Positions 32,565 to 41,281 of a stretch of 64,000 nt of DNA are shown here, piece after piece (the first letter of the stretch is position 1; each line of letters begins with the position of its first letter). A program made the position numbers and the translations under genes. The DNA comes from Novosphingobium olei. Its GTDB lineage: Bacteria > Pseudomonadota > Alphaproteobacteria > Sphingomonadales > Sphingomonadaceae. The stretch is from the NCBI RefSeq assembly GCF_012927405.1, contig NZ_JABBGM010000001.1, positions 1 to 64,000 on the forward strand. Direction: 5' to 3'. Under the pieces are notes generated by a model. The model ran no database searches. It had not been told where the DNA came from and saw only the letters and a list, made by a program, of their open reading frames with translations.

Positions 32565-34480
32565 TGGTAGATCCTGAGCTCGCCGACCTGCTTGGCGATA
32601 TCCTGGAACGCGGCGTTGAGCTGGGTGGAATTGGCCGCGGTGTAGGCGCTCTGGTCGGATGCGCAGTAGCTCATGTCCGTGGTCAGCGATGTGCCGAAGG
32701 CGATCATCCAGACGCGGATGCCCTTGGCCTTGACCGCATCGCACAGGGCGCGGAAGCGCTGGATGTGGCGGGCATCGCTTTGCGACTTCGAGCCATCCGA
32801 CGTCACGCGCCGGTCGTGCCATTCGATGCCCCAGGCGCTGTCGAGCGAGTTGCCGGTGTCGGTGATGCCGTCGGTCATGAAGATGATATGGCGCGAGACC
32901 TTGCCGCCGTTGTTGGGTGGATCGTTGACGATGTCGGCAAAGATGCCGTCGGGCGAGCTCAGGCGCGCGCCCCAGGCCATGCCGATGTCGTGATAGGTCG
33001 CGCCACCGGCGACGAGCGAGTCGGCATAGGCGTTGAAGCTGGTCTGCGTCATCGTGGACAGGTTCTGCGCCTGGTAGGGGCACCCGTAGGCCGCGCTGTC
33101 TCCGTAGAACGATGTCGCGTTGGATGTCAGGCTCGAGCCGGTCGAATTGGTGCGGTAATAGGCCACTTCCTTCCACAGCGGAGCCCACTGCGTCGACGGG
33201 GTCGAAGGATCGGGTGCCGTGTCGATGTCGAGGTCGGATGCCGTGGGCGTGATGCCGAGCAGCGACGAATAGCTGAACGTTGCGGACGCCGTGGTTGAAC
33301 GTTCGACAATGCAGCCGTCCCAGGTCGTCGTGATGTTCGTGCCGGCGTCCCCGGTCTGGGTGGTCACCGGCGTGAAGTTCTTGAACTGGCTCGTGTCGTA
33401 AGTCACCGCCTTGTAAGTGAACTGGCTGGTGGTGGTGGTGGCAGTATACTTGTTGCGCGTGGAGACAGTGTAATAGATGTAGTAGCTGTTACCGCTCTTG
33501 TTGCATGTGTAGGTATTGAGGGTCTGCGGCTGGGTTACCGTATTCGTGCTGAGGTATTGATAGCCGCTGGTGCTGTTGGTCGTGCTCGAAGTCGACGTGC
33601 CGGTATCGGTCCAGCTGGTGTACGGAAGCGATGTGATGGCGCTGCTGCACCCGCTCGATGTGTAGGCCGTGTTCGAATACAGCTTCGAGTTCGATGTCGA
33701 CGCAGTCGAGTAGGTGGTCGTGGGCGATCCGACCGAAGACGACCATTGGCGCGACTGGATGGTACGGCTGTCGGCAAGGTAATCGGGGTTGAGGCTCTGG
33801 ATAAGCCTGCCGACATTCACGGTCTGCGTGTAGGGCACGAAGCCATAGCGCAGGCGCGCATTGGTTCCGGCGCTGGCCGTGGCAAGCGTGGTGTAGAAGC
33901 TCTTCATCGCGGCGCGCAGGTCCTGCAGCTTGCTGGTTTGCGTGCCACTTGGGGTGCTGCCGGAGGCCGTCTGCAGCATCGAGCCGGTGGTATCGAGCAC
34001 CATGACCACATCGGCGTTGCCGACGCCCATCGTGGCCGAGCAGTTCACCGAAACCGAGATGTTGTTCATGCCGAAAATCTGCATGACCTTCATCGGCACT
34101 GTCACCGATGCCGTGCCGACGACGGAATTGCCGCTGTCCGGCGACGACGTGGTGAAGGTCGGCGTCTGGGACTGATTGCGGTTGAAGTCGTAGTTGGCGA
34201 GGAAATAGCTGCTCGCCTTGTCCTTGGCCGTCTGGTCGTAGCCATTGGTGGTAATTGCGCGGCGACCGGCCAGCGTGCCGGCATCGCAGGCATACTGCAG
34301 ACGGTTGCGCGCCTTATAGACGCCGCTTGCATCGACCGCACCGCCAGCCATTGCAGCGAGAACGAAGATCGCGGCGACCGAAAGTGGCAGGATCGACCCG
34401 GTTGTTTCGAGTGCGAGGCGCATCAGCGCCTGTCGCGTCCAACTGGCCGCGTGCCGGGTCCACGTATAAACCTGTATCAT
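32561..34480 (-). CDS. TadG-like protein with von Willebrand A domain
   Basis: A 639-residue secreted or anchored protein. Residues 29-50 form the TadG helix (SILPLSVAAIFVLAAMAGGAVD), and the VKARNRLQ-type region (VYKARNRLQYACDAGTLAG) follows. A vWA domain starts at VVMVLDTTGSM (MIDAS Asp163, Thr165, Ser167) and resumes with the second MIDAS Asp in FMTDGITDTG (about 535-543). Between residues 245 and 430 lies a Ser/Thr/Tyr-rich low-complexity insertion with lower G+C than its surroundings. It heads the operon with two TadE genes. Confidence 0.85.
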   Translation of the reverse strand: MIQVYTWTRHAASWTRQALMRLALETTGSILPLSVAAIFVLAAMAGGAVDASGVYKARNRLQYACDAGTLAGRRAITTNGYDQTAKDKASSYFLANYDFNRNQSQTPTFTTSSPDSGNSVVGTASVTVPMKVMQIFGMNNISVSVNCSATMGVGNADVVMVLDTTGSMLQTASGSTPSGTQTSKLQDLRAAMKSFYTTLATASAGTNARLRYGFVPYTQTVNVGRLIQSLNPDYLADSRTIQSRQWSSSVGSPTTTYSTASTSNSKLYSNTAYTSSGCSSAITSLPYTSWTDTGTSTSSTTNSTSGYQYLSTNTVTQPQTLNTYTCNKSGNSYYIYYTVSTRNKYTATTTTSQFTYKAVTYDTSQFKNFTPVTTQTGDAGTNITTTWDGCIVERSTTASATFSYSSLLGITPTASDLDIDTAPDPSTPSTQWAPLWKEVAYYRTNSTGSSLTSNATSFYGDSAAYGCPYQAQNLSTMTQTSFNAYADSLVAGGATYHDIGMAWGARLSSPDGIFADIVNDPPNNGGKVSRHIIFMTDGITDTGNSLDSAWGIEWHDRRVTSDGSKSQSDARHIQRFRALCDAVKAKGIRVWMIAFGTSLTTDMSYCASDQSAYTAANSTQLNAAFQDIAKQVGELRIYQ

Positions 34481-34735
34481 CGAGGCCGACCTTGTTAACC
34501 ATTGGGTCGCAGCTCAGGCGACGCGAATGGTTGCAACTGACCCCATCGTGGCTAACAAAACCCTAAGTGTTATAAGGATTTAATCATAGGCGCCGTTAAC
34601 CAACGAAAGTTGTAAAATGTGCGGCTGATCGGCTGGGAAATAGTTGAATTAACGACATTGGATCGTCGCCCGGACGTGTCGCGCTTCCCAGCAACGTTTG
34701 CGGCCGCTATCGAGCGGGGCACTTAGGAGAGAGCG

Positions 34736-34978
34736 ATGATTGGTATGGGCGAGGGCGAATGCCCGTTCGAATTCAACTTCGACGCAGCCACATTCAAGGT
34801 GGGCGACGTGGTCAGCTATCGGATTGGCGGCGGGAGCCTAGACGGCATGCCTTTCGTGGGTACCCTGCTCGAAGTGCACGACGACCACGTCGTCATATCG
34901 GGCGATGCGAACGATCCGCTGGTGCGATATCGCGGCACACGCGAAAGCCGTCCGGTGGTGAGCGAGGATCAGGTCTGA
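34736..34978 (+). CDS. small conserved-looking hypothetical protein
   Basis: An 80-residue acidic protein with a small beta-rich core (FKVGDVVSYRIGGG, FVGTLLEVHDDHVVISGD, VRYRGTRESRPV) that reads like a KOW/SH3-type barrel. The ATG at 34736 follows TAGGAGAGAG, a good ribosome site. I do not recognise the family. It is divergent from the TadG operon across 255 bp of lower-G+C DNA (34481-34735), in which no firm site was found, and convergent with purN. Confidence 0.7.
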   Translation: MIGMGEGECPFEFNFDAATFKVGDVVSYRIGGGSLDGMPFVGTLLEVHDDHVVISGDANDPLVRYRGTRESRPVVSEDQV

Positions 34979-34982
34979 GCGA

Positions 34983-35936
34983 TCAGAACTCCAGCATCGC
35001 CGTCAGCTTGCGTGGGGCGATGGCGCTCCAGCTGCGGCGCAACCACTCCGCGATGTCGTCCCAGTCGACATCGCCCAGATCGAGCCGCATTGCGATCCAG
35101 TCGCTGCCAAAATAGGCAGGGCTGTAGAAGCGCGCGGGATCGCTTTCGATCAGTTGTTCCTGCTCGTCGGCGCCGCTGACCTTGACCAACAGCGCGACGC
35201 GACCGTCGCCGTGGTGGTCGTTCGAAACCCACGCAAACTTCTTGCCCTTGGCAATGCCGAAGCAGGCCATCCCGTGGCTGACGGTTTCTTCCGCCGCGGG
35301 CAGGGCAAGGGCGCGCTGGCGAACCTGTTCGGTCAGCCAGACGGGGGACGTCTCTCGTCCCACCAGCTCCGCAAGGCAGCGTGGATAGAGCTGGTATTCG
35401 GCAAAGAGCACACGTGCGGCGAGCGCTTCGGTGCTTTCGCCGGGACGGATGGCCACCGGCAGCTGTCCGAGCACAGGACCTTCGTCCAGATCGGCGGTCA
35501 CCAGATGGACGGTGCAGCCGCCATGCGTATCGCCGGCCGCGATGGCGCGGGCATGGGTGTCGAGGCCGGTATATTTGGGCAGCAGCGAGGGATGGATATT
35601 GAGCATCCGCCCCTCCCAGCGCGCCACGAAACCTTCCGACAGGATGCGCATGTAGCCCGCAAGCGCGATGAACCGCGCGCCGTGTTCGACCACGGCGGCC
35701 TCCATCGCAGCATCGTGCGCGTCGCGGCTCATCCCCTTGTGTGGCAGTGCAAACGTCGGAATGCCTTCGGCAGCGGCCAGTGCAAGCCCCGCTGCTTCCG
35801 GCCGGTTAGAGGCGACGAGTACGATTTCGTATGGGGAGCCGGGCAGGCGGCTGGCGTAGAGCAGCGCGGCCATGTTGGTGCCGCTGCCCGAAATGAGGAC
35901 GGCGACCTTGGCCTTCGCTGCCTTGCCTTCAGCCAA
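34983..35936 (-). CDS. purN: phosphoribosylglycinamide formyltransferase fused to an MmcQ/YjbR-like domain
   Basis: A 317-residue protein. Residues 1-205 are PurN (GART): [13 protein letters not shown] start, [10 protein letters not shown], catalytic Asn113 and His115 in [12 protein letters not shown] and Asp151 in [11 protein letters not shown]. Residues about 218-317 form an MmcQ/YjbR-type domain ([62 protein letters not shown]). PurN alone is usually about 200 residues, so this is a fusion. The start is a TTG at 35936 inside the last codons of purM (8-nt overlap); no other in-frame start codon fits. It makes formylglycinamide ribonucleotide in purine synthesis. Confidence 0.93.
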   Translation of the reverse strand: MAEGKAAKAKVAVLISGSGTNMAALLYASRLPGSPYEIVLVASNRPEAAGLALAAAEGIPTFALPHKGMSRDAHDAAMEAAVVEHGARFIALAGYMRILSEGFVARWEGRMLNIHPSLLPKYTGLDTHARAIAAGDTHGGCTVHLVTADLDEGPVLGQLPVAIRPGESTEALAARVLFAEYQLYPRCLAELVGRETSPVWLTEQVRQRALALPAAEETVSHGMACFGIAKGKKFAWVSNDHHGDGRVALLVKVSGADEQEQLIESDPARFYSPAYFGSDWIAMRLDLGDVDWDDIAEWLRRSWSAIAPRKLTAMLEF

Positions 35937-37035
35937 AGTGGACAGCTTCCCACGGCTCGCGCGCGGACCACGCCTCGGCGCTGCCGAACACGGTGCAGCC
36001 CTTGTCGCCCGCGACGATCTCGCCGATGCGGAACACCGTCTCGCCCGCGTGGCCTAGATCGCGTGCCAGCGCATCGGCTTCATCCGGCGCGACCGCCAGA
36101 ACCATGCCGATCCCGCAATTGAAGGTCCGCGCCATTTCCTTGGGCTCGATATTGCCCTGCGCCTGCAGGAACGCCATGAGCCGTGGCTGCTCCCACGCGT
36201 CCGCATCAATCCGCGCGTGGAGGCCCGCCGGAAGCACCCGGGGCACGTTTTCGAGCAGACCGCCGCCGGTGATGTGGGCCAGTGCGTGGATGCGACCCGA
36301 ACGGATGAAGGGCAGCAGGCTCTTCACGTAGATCCGGGTGGGTTCGATAAGATGTTCGATAAGCAGCCGTTCGTTGTCGAACAGGGCCGGACGATCCATC
36401 TTCCAGCCCTTGTCGGCGGCAAGGCGGCGGACCAGCGAATAGCCGTTCGAGTGGACGCCCGAGGAGGCGAGGCCGAGCAGCACGTCGCCTTCGGCCACAC
36501 GATCGCCGGTCAACTGTTCGCCGCGCTCCACCGCGCCGACGCAGAACCCGGCGAGGTCATAGTCGCCGTCGGCGTACATTCCCGGCATTTCGGCGGTTTC
36601 GCCACCGATCAGGGCACACCCGGCGAGCTTGCAGCCTTCGGCGATCCCGGCGACGACGCGCTCAGCCACGCCGTTGTCGAGGCGGCCGGTGGCGAAGTAA
36701 TCGAGGAAGAACAGCGGCTCGGCACCCTGCACGATCAGGTCGTTGACGCACATCGCGACCAGATCGATGCCGATGGCGTCATGGCGATCATGGTCGATGG
36801 CGAGCTTGACCTTGGTGCCGACGCCGTCGTTTCCGGCCACCAGCAAGGGGTCCTTGTATCCTGCAGCCTTGAGGTCGAAGAAGCCGCCGAAGCCGCCTAG
36901 CTCGGCGTCGGCACCGGGACGGGCTGTCGCCTTGGCCAGAGGGCCGATCGCCTTCACCAGCGCGTTGCCGGCGGCGATATTCACGCCTGCCTGTTCGTAG
37001 GAATAGGACTGCTGCTTGGGGTCGTCGGATGCCAT
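35929..37035 (-). CDS. purM: phosphoribosylformylglycinamidine cyclo-ligase
   Basis: A 368-residue AIR synthetase: [18 protein letters not shown] at the start, [82 protein letters not shown] and [16 protein letters not shown]. It catalyses the ATP-dependent ring closure giving AIR in purine synthesis. Its stop lies inside the start of purN. It is divergent from the DUF2066-like gene. Confidence 0.97.
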   Translation of the reverse strand: MASDDPKQQSYSYEQAGVNIAAGNALVKAIGPLAKATARPGADAELGGFGGFFDLKAAGYKDPLLVAGNDGVGTKVKLAIDHDRHDAIGIDLVAMCVNDLIVQGAEPLFFLDYFATGRLDNGVAERVVAGIAEGCKLAGCALIGGETAEMPGMYADGDYDLAGFCVGAVERGEQLTGDRVAEGDVLLGLASSGVHSNGYSLVRRLAADKGWKMDRPALFDNERLLIEHLIEPTRIYVKSLLPFIRSGRIHALAHITGGGLLENVPRVLPAGLHARIDADAWEQPRLMAFLQAQGNIEPKEMARTFNCGIGMVLAVAPDEADALARDLGHAGETVFRIGEIVAGDKGCTVFGSAEAWSAREPWEAVHFG

Positions 37036-37155
37036 GGCGCAGCCGCCTAGCGCTTTCCTGCTTGGATTTCCACTTGCCTTTGGGCAAAAGCGCCCATCTC
37101 ATCGGGAGCCGGGAGGAAACTTCGTTTCGGCACCCTTGCGCATCGCGGAGTTCCC

Positions 37156-38421
37156 TTGGCCGTCTTCACCTTGCCGAATCGAGCATTTCGCCCGCGCAAG
37201 GCGCTGCTCGTGCTGGGCGGCGGCGTGGCGCTCGCGCTGGCAGGCGCCGGGCTTTATGCGCAGATCGAAGGCGATCGCGGGATACCGCCGATCGCCAGCA
37301 CCGGCGATTTCGAGATCTCGGGAATCGAGGTCAATGCGACCGGCGACAATGCCGAAGCCGCTCGCGCCGCTGGCTGGCGCGAGGCGCAGCGCAAGGCGTG
37401 GGAGCAGCTCTGGGCCAAGAACGGCTTGGGCGGCGGCACCGCGCCTGCGCTCGACGCCGGAACGCTCGACGGCATGGTCTCGGCGATCGTGGTCGAGAAC
37501 GAGCAGATCGGACCGCATCGTTATATCGCGACGCTGGGCGTCATCTTCGACCGTGCCCGCACCGGCGGCTACCTCGGCATGCAGGGCCAGGTGGCACGCT
37601 CGGCGCCGATGCTGGTGATCCCGGTGCTGTACCAGGGCGGGGTCGGATCGGTGTTCGAGACGCGTACCCCCTGGCAGAAAGCCTGGGCCGAGTTCCGCAC
37701 TGGCGAAAGCGTGATTGATTACGTCCGCCCGACGGGTTCGGGCGCCGATTCGCTGTTGTTGACCGAAGGCCAGATCACGCGTCGCAGCCGTAACTGGTGG
37801 CGCATGATTCTCGACGAATTCGGTGCGGCAGATGTGGTGATCCCGATAGCCCGGTTGCAGCGCGAATTCCCGGGAGGACCAGTCCACGGGACTTTCAGCG
37901 CCCGCTATGGTCCGGACAACCGGTATCTCGGCAGCTTCGAAATGACAGCAGTGAGCGAGGACAAGCTGCCGGCGATGCTGAACGAAGCGGTCAAGCGGAT
38001 CGATGGCCTTTATGCTGCAGCGCTGGCTGCCGGAAAGCTGACGCCCGATGCCACGCTGGTGGTCCAGCCGCAGATCGATCCCAAGCTGGTTGATGAAGTG
38101 CTGGCCAAATCGGGCCCCGTGGCAGCCGGGCCCGTGGCGGGCGTCGAAAGCGCGCCGGTCGCCGCTGCCACGACGGCATCGCAGACCCAGACCTTTACCG
38201 TGCAGTTCTCGACGCCGGACGCGGTCGCGCTCGATGCGGGCCTCGCCGCCGTGCGCGCGGTGGCGGGCGTGCAGGGGGCAACGGTCTCCTCGCTCGCCAT
38301 AGGCGGCATGTCGGTCATCCGTGCGACTTACGCAGGCGATCTCGAAGCGCTTTCCGCCGGGTTGAAGGCCCAGGGCTGGAAGGTCACGCAGGGTGCGGGC
38401 GCGATCGTGATTCGCAAGTAG
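37156..38421 (+). CDS. DUF2066-like exported protein
   Basis: A 421-residue protein with an N-terminal signal anchor (KALLVLGGGVALALAGAGLYA). The body (AAGWREAQRKAWEQLW, IGPHRYIATLGVIFDRAR, MLVIPVLYQGG) fits DUF2066-type proteins. The last ~80 residues (QTFTVQFSTPDAVALDAGLAAVRAVAGVQGATVSSLAIGG) look like a ferredoxin-like betaalphabeta domain similar to heavy-metal-associated folds, but without the CxxC. The start is a TTG at 37156, six bases after CGGAG; no ATG fits. It precedes hdaA, a common sphingomonad neighbourhood. Confidence 0.75.
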   Translation: MAVFTLPNRAFRPRKALLVLGGGVALALAGAGLYAQIEGDRGIPPIASTGDFEISGIEVNATGDNAEAARAAGWREAQRKAWEQLWAKNGLGGGTAPALDAGTLDGMVSAIVVENEQIGPHRYIATLGVIFDRARTGGYLGMQGQVARSAPMLVIPVLYQGGVGSVFETRTPWQKAWAEFRTGESVIDYVRPTGSGADSLLLTEGQITRRSRNWWRMILDEFGAADVVIPIARLQREFPGGPVHGTFSARYGPDNRYLGSFEMTAVSEDKLPAMLNEAVKRIDGLYAAALAAGKLTPDATLVVQPQIDPKLVDEVLAKSGPVAAGPVAGVESAPVAAATTASQTQTFTVQFSTPDAVALDAGLAAVRAVAGVQGATVSSLAIGGMSVIRATYAGDLEALSAGLKAQGWKVTQGAGAIVIRK

Positions 38422-38458
38422 CCGCGGCCGAACCAGACCGCGCCGAAGTTGCATCAGC

Positions 38459-39085
38459 ATGAGCCAGATCGCTCTTCCTCTGACTACCCTATCTGGCGCG
38501 GGCCGGATCGTGACGGGGCCTTCGCTTGAACCGGTCATCTGGGCGCTTCAGTCGAGTGCGGATTGGCCATTCCATACCGCCGTGCTCGCGGGCCCGGCGC
38601 GGTCGGGCAAGAGCCTTCTGGCGCGGTGGTTTGCCGACAGCGGGGTGGGCGATGCCATCGACGATGCCGATGATCTTGACGAAAACGCCCTGTTTCATCG
38701 CTGGAACAGGGCGCAGGCGGATGGCCGGGCCCTGCTGCTTGTCACCAGCCGCGCGCCCGGCGAATGGCGCATCGCATTGCCGGACCTTGCCTCGCGCATC
38801 GGCGCTGCCCTGTTGCTCGAAATCGCGACGCCGGACGACCTGCTGCTTCGCGGCCTGATCGAAGAGCATGCGATGCGACGCGGGCTTGTCCTTGGCGAGG
38901 GCGTGCTTGCTTGGCTTTTGCCGCGCATCGAGCGCAGTCATGCTGCGGCAGAGGCTCTGGTGCAGACAATCGACAGGCTCTCCCTTGAGCGCAAGGCGCC
39001 CGTCACCATATCCCTTGCGCGCGACGCCTTGGCAGAGCGCGTGCATGGCGCGGTCGGGGGCGAATTCCAGCCGCGCTTGCTGTAA
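38459..39085 (+). CDS. HdaA-type DnaA homologue (regulatory inactivation of DnaA)
   Basis: A 208-residue DnaA-related AAA+ protein. It has a short N-terminus, a Walker A (LAGPARSGKSLLARWF), an acidic DAIDDADDLDEN where Walker B would be, RALLLVTSRAPGEW, DLASRIGAALLLEIATPDD (sensor region) and LLPRIERSHAAAEALVQTIDRLSLERKAPVT at the lid. No C-terminal DNA-binding domain, as expected for Hda. It is thought to promote ATP hydrolysis by DnaA after initiation. ATG 38459 is 37 bp after the DUF2066 stop. Confidence 0.85.
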   Translation: MSQIALPLTTLSGAGRIVTGPSLEPVIWALQSSADWPFHTAVLAGPARSGKSLLARWFADSGVGDAIDDADDLDENALFHRWNRAQADGRALLLVTSRAPGEWRIALPDLASRIGAALLLEIATPDDLLLRGLIEEHAMRRGLVLGEGVLAWLLPRIERSHAAAEALVQTIDRLSLERKAPVTISLARDALAERVHGAVGGEFQPRLL

Positions 39086-39149
39086 GGGGAAAAGGGCTAG
39101 CCGCGCTGCGCTTGCCTTGCAGAAAGAAACAGGGAAGGATTGCGGCGCC

Positions 39150-39872
39150 ATGTTCGACAGCTTGATCGCCTATCTGGATTCAATCCGCGCGCGAGACCCG
39201 GCACCGCGTTCGCGCTGGGAAATCCTGCTTTATCCAGGGCTATGGGCAGTCGGGCTTCATCGCGTCGCGCATTGGCTGTTTGAAGCAGAGCTCTATTTCA
39301 TGGCTCGTCTCATCAACCACTTCTCCCGCTTTCTGACCGGGATCGACATCCATCCCGGCGCCAAGATCGGGCGACATCTGTTCATCGACCATGGCTTTAC
39401 CGTGATCGGCGAAACAGCCGAGATCGGTGACAATGTCACGATTTACCAGTGTGTCACGTTGGGCGGTACCAATCCGGCCAATGGCGTGCCGGGCAAGCGG
39501 CACCCCACGTTGTGCGACAACGTGATCCTCGGATCGGGCGCACAAGTGCTGGGGCCGATCACGGTGGGCGCTCGCGCGCGCGTCGGCGCGAACGCGGTGG
39601 TGACCGATGACGTGCCCGAAGGCGCGACGATGATTGGTTTGAAGGCGCGTTCGACGCTGGTGCCGGTGGAAACCTGGCTCAAGGACTTCATCCCTTACGG
39701 CACGCCCTGCAAGGAGCCGTGCGAGCCGGTTGGCGGCTCCGGCGGAAGCCGCGTCGAGGAGCTCGAGGCCGAGGTTGCGCTGCTCAAGGCCCAGGTAGCA
39801 GCCTTGCTCGCGCGCGAAACGCCCGAGCCTGAGCCTACCAGCACGACACCCCGGCGGAGGAGCCGCAGCTGA
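39150..39872 (+). CDS. cysE: serine O-acetyltransferase
   Basis: A 240-residue left-handed beta-helix acetyltransferase of the short EpsC/CysE type, making O-acetylserine for cysteine synthesis. DIHPGAKIGRHLFIDHGFTVIGETAEIGDNVTIYQCVTLGG with the catalytic His in IDHG, then NGVPGKRHPTLCDNVILGSGAQVLGPITVG, are diagnostic. The C-terminal tail (about residues 195-240) carries a helical coiled-coil-like ELEAEVALLKAQVAALLA and is unlike most CysE. The ATG at 39150 follows AGGGAAGG at a longer spacing. The next gene overlaps its stop. Confidence 0.93.
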   Translation: MFDSLIAYLDSIRARDPAPRSRWEILLYPGLWAVGLHRVAHWLFEAELYFMARLINHFSRFLTGIDIHPGAKIGRHLFIDHGFTVIGETAEIGDNVTIYQCVTLGGTNPANGVPGKRHPTLCDNVILGSGAQVLGPITVGARARVGANAVVTDDVPEGATMIGLKARSTLVPVETWLKDFIPYGTPCKEPCEPVGGSGGSRVEELEAEVALLKAQVAALLARETPEPEPTSTTPRRRSRS

Positions 39873-40243
39873 GCGCAAACGCGCCCGATTCCGCAGGTGG
39901 CGCGGCCAATGTCGTGCCGCTTCCGATTGCCCGGCCCGTTCAGCAGGTCGGCTTCGATCGTCCAGAGCTCATGCGCATCCTCGACCTTTATGGCCGCATG
40001 GTCGCCGCAGGCTTGTGGAAGGACTACGCGCTCAACTTCGACCGCGATGCTGCGAGCTTTTCGGCCTATCGCCGGAGTGCCGAGCGCGCGACCGCCCGGA
40101 TCGAGAAGCGTCCCGCGCTGCGTCAGCGCCAGGGCATGTGGGCGCTTTATGGCGAAGCGGGGCAGGTGCTCAAGCGCGGGCACGATCTGGCCAGCGTGCT
40201 TTCGCCGCTCGAGCGCAAGCTGCTCAAGGTCGTCGAGGACTGA
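39869..40243 (+). CDS. DUF2794 protein, probable CTG start
   Basis: A 124-residue protein if initiated at CTG 39869, or 109 residues from GTG 39914. FDRPELMRILDLYGRMVAAGLWKDYALNFDRDAASFSAYRR is the DUF2794 pattern. A clean GGAGGAG (39856-39862) lies six bases before a CTG that overlaps the cysE stop as CTGA, exactly like the ATGA/GTGA couplings elsewhere here. The GTG at 39914 has no Shine-Dalgarno. Function unknown. The next gene appears to start the same way. Confidence 0.78.
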   Translation: MSANAPDSAGGAANVVPLPIARPVQQVGFDRPELMRILDLYGRMVAAGLWKDYALNFDRDAASFSAYRRSAERATARIEKRPALRQRQGMWALYGEAGQVLKRGHDLASVLSPLERKLLKVVED

Positions 40244-40584
40244 GCATTCGTTGGATTGCGCCAGTCATGGCCGTTGTCGCATTGGCGGATGTGTCTGCCT
40301 GCTCCAGCCCTGTCCAGCCGGGCAAGGCCGAGCATGCGGGGCGCAAAGTCCTGCGTGTGCTCTATCGTGATGACAAGGTGCTGATGCTGGTGACGTTGCC
40401 GGCCAAGCCCGGTGATCCGCCGGTGCCGAGCGATTGCGCGACACCGCTGCTGATCGATCCGGCAAGCGGTGCGGCAAAAGCGATCACGGCAAGCGAGATG
40501 TCGCGGCGGCTGAAGTCGATGCAACTGGCGGCGGCAACGCGCGGCACCTGTGACGCGGCCAAGGATACGCTCAGGCGAAAGTAG
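40240..40584 (+). CDS. small lipoprotein, probable CTG start
   Basis: From CTG 40240 this is a 114-residue protein whose first 21 residues (SIRWIAPVMAVVALADVSAC) make a lipoprotein signal with an Arg in the n-region and a VSAC lipobox. From the only in-frame ATG (40267) the basic n-region would be lost. The CTG overlaps the DUF2794 stop (CTGA), with an AAGG ten bases upstream. The mature part (KVLRVLYRDDKVLMLVTLPAKPG, then SDCATPLLIDPASGAAKAIT) is of no recognised family. Confidence 0.6.
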   Translation: MSIRWIAPVMAVVALADVSACSSPVQPGKAEHAGRKVLRVLYRDDKVLMLVTLPAKPGDPPVPSDCATPLLIDPASGAAKAITASEMSRRLKSMQLAAATRGTCDAAKDTLRRK

Positions 40585-41194
40585 CGGCGGTGCTTGCGCC
40601 ACCTTGCGAACTGGTGACTGCGTCGACGATCCGGGCGAAGAACAACCCTGCGGCAAAAAGCGCAACGACCCCGACGACATCGAGCACGATCGCCATGCTG
40701 GTACCGCCGATGGATTCCGTCCTGGCGGACATCGACAACGCGATGTTGCCGACGATCCAGGCGCTCCACCAGCGCACCAGCAGCGGATCGGTCGTGGTTC
40801 CAACGCTTCCATCCGTTCCGATGCTTGCGGCCCAGATTTCCTTCATCGCGCCCAAAGGCTTGAACAGATTGGCGATCGGCAGGAAGTACCAGCCCCAGGC
40901 ACCGGTCGGCGAATGGCGCATGGGGACGCCACGTTCGGCAAGGTTTGCGCTCGCCCGGTGCAGCCACATCGCCGAGATAATTACGCAAAGCAGGGCAGAG
41001 GCCAACTGCACGAGCGCAATTGCGACGCTGGTGGCCAGGGCGGGGCGAGAAGCCCGCTGCGGATCGGCAAGGCCCAGTCGGTCGCAGAGGACAACCAGGG
41101 CAAGCGATACGCCGAACAGGGGCAGCAGCCATTGCAGCCGGCTGGCAAGCTTTTCGAGCCGGGCCTGCTGCGGCGCTGCAGGTTCGTCAGCCAT
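40571..41194 (-). CDS. DUF4328 membrane protein
   Basis: A 207-residue protein with four hydrophobic segments (LLPLFGVSLALVVLCDRLG; SVAIALVQLASALLCVIISAMWLHR; WSAWIVGNIALSM; SMAIVLDVVGVVALFAAGLFFARIV). The motif GAWGWYFLPIANLFKPLGAMKEIWAAS is the DUF4328 signature. ATG 41194 follows GGGAG at 8 bases; the frame stays open to a TTG at 41254 that lacks a ribosome site. Its 3' end overlaps the lipoprotein gene by 14 bp on the opposite strand. Confidence 0.82.
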   Translation of the reverse strand: MADEPAAPQQARLEKLASRLQWLLPLFGVSLALVVLCDRLGLADPQRASRPALATSVAIALVQLASALLCVIISAMWLHRASANLAERGVPMRHSPTGAWGWYFLPIANLFKPLGAMKEIWAASIGTDGSVGTTTDPLLVRWWSAWIVGNIALSMSARTESIGGTSMAIVLDVVGVVALFAAGLFFARIVDAVTSSQGGASTAATFA

Positions 41195-41281
41195 CCGGTA
41201 TTCTCCCGCCCATTCTATTGCGCCACAGCTTAGGCACGTTCTGATGAACGGCAAGGACTAGCCAAATGAAAGGGCGCGCGC

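Noticed and set aside
32561..34480. Foreign island around the TadE/TadG genes
   Set aside because: Only the Ser/Thr-rich part is lower in G+C. No integrase, repeats or tRNA lie at the borders, and codon use outside it is like the neighbours.
34481..34735. CtrA sites in the TadG upstream region
   Set aside because: Several TTAA words occur, but none is paired as TTAA-N7-TTAA. No promoter or operator can be supported there.
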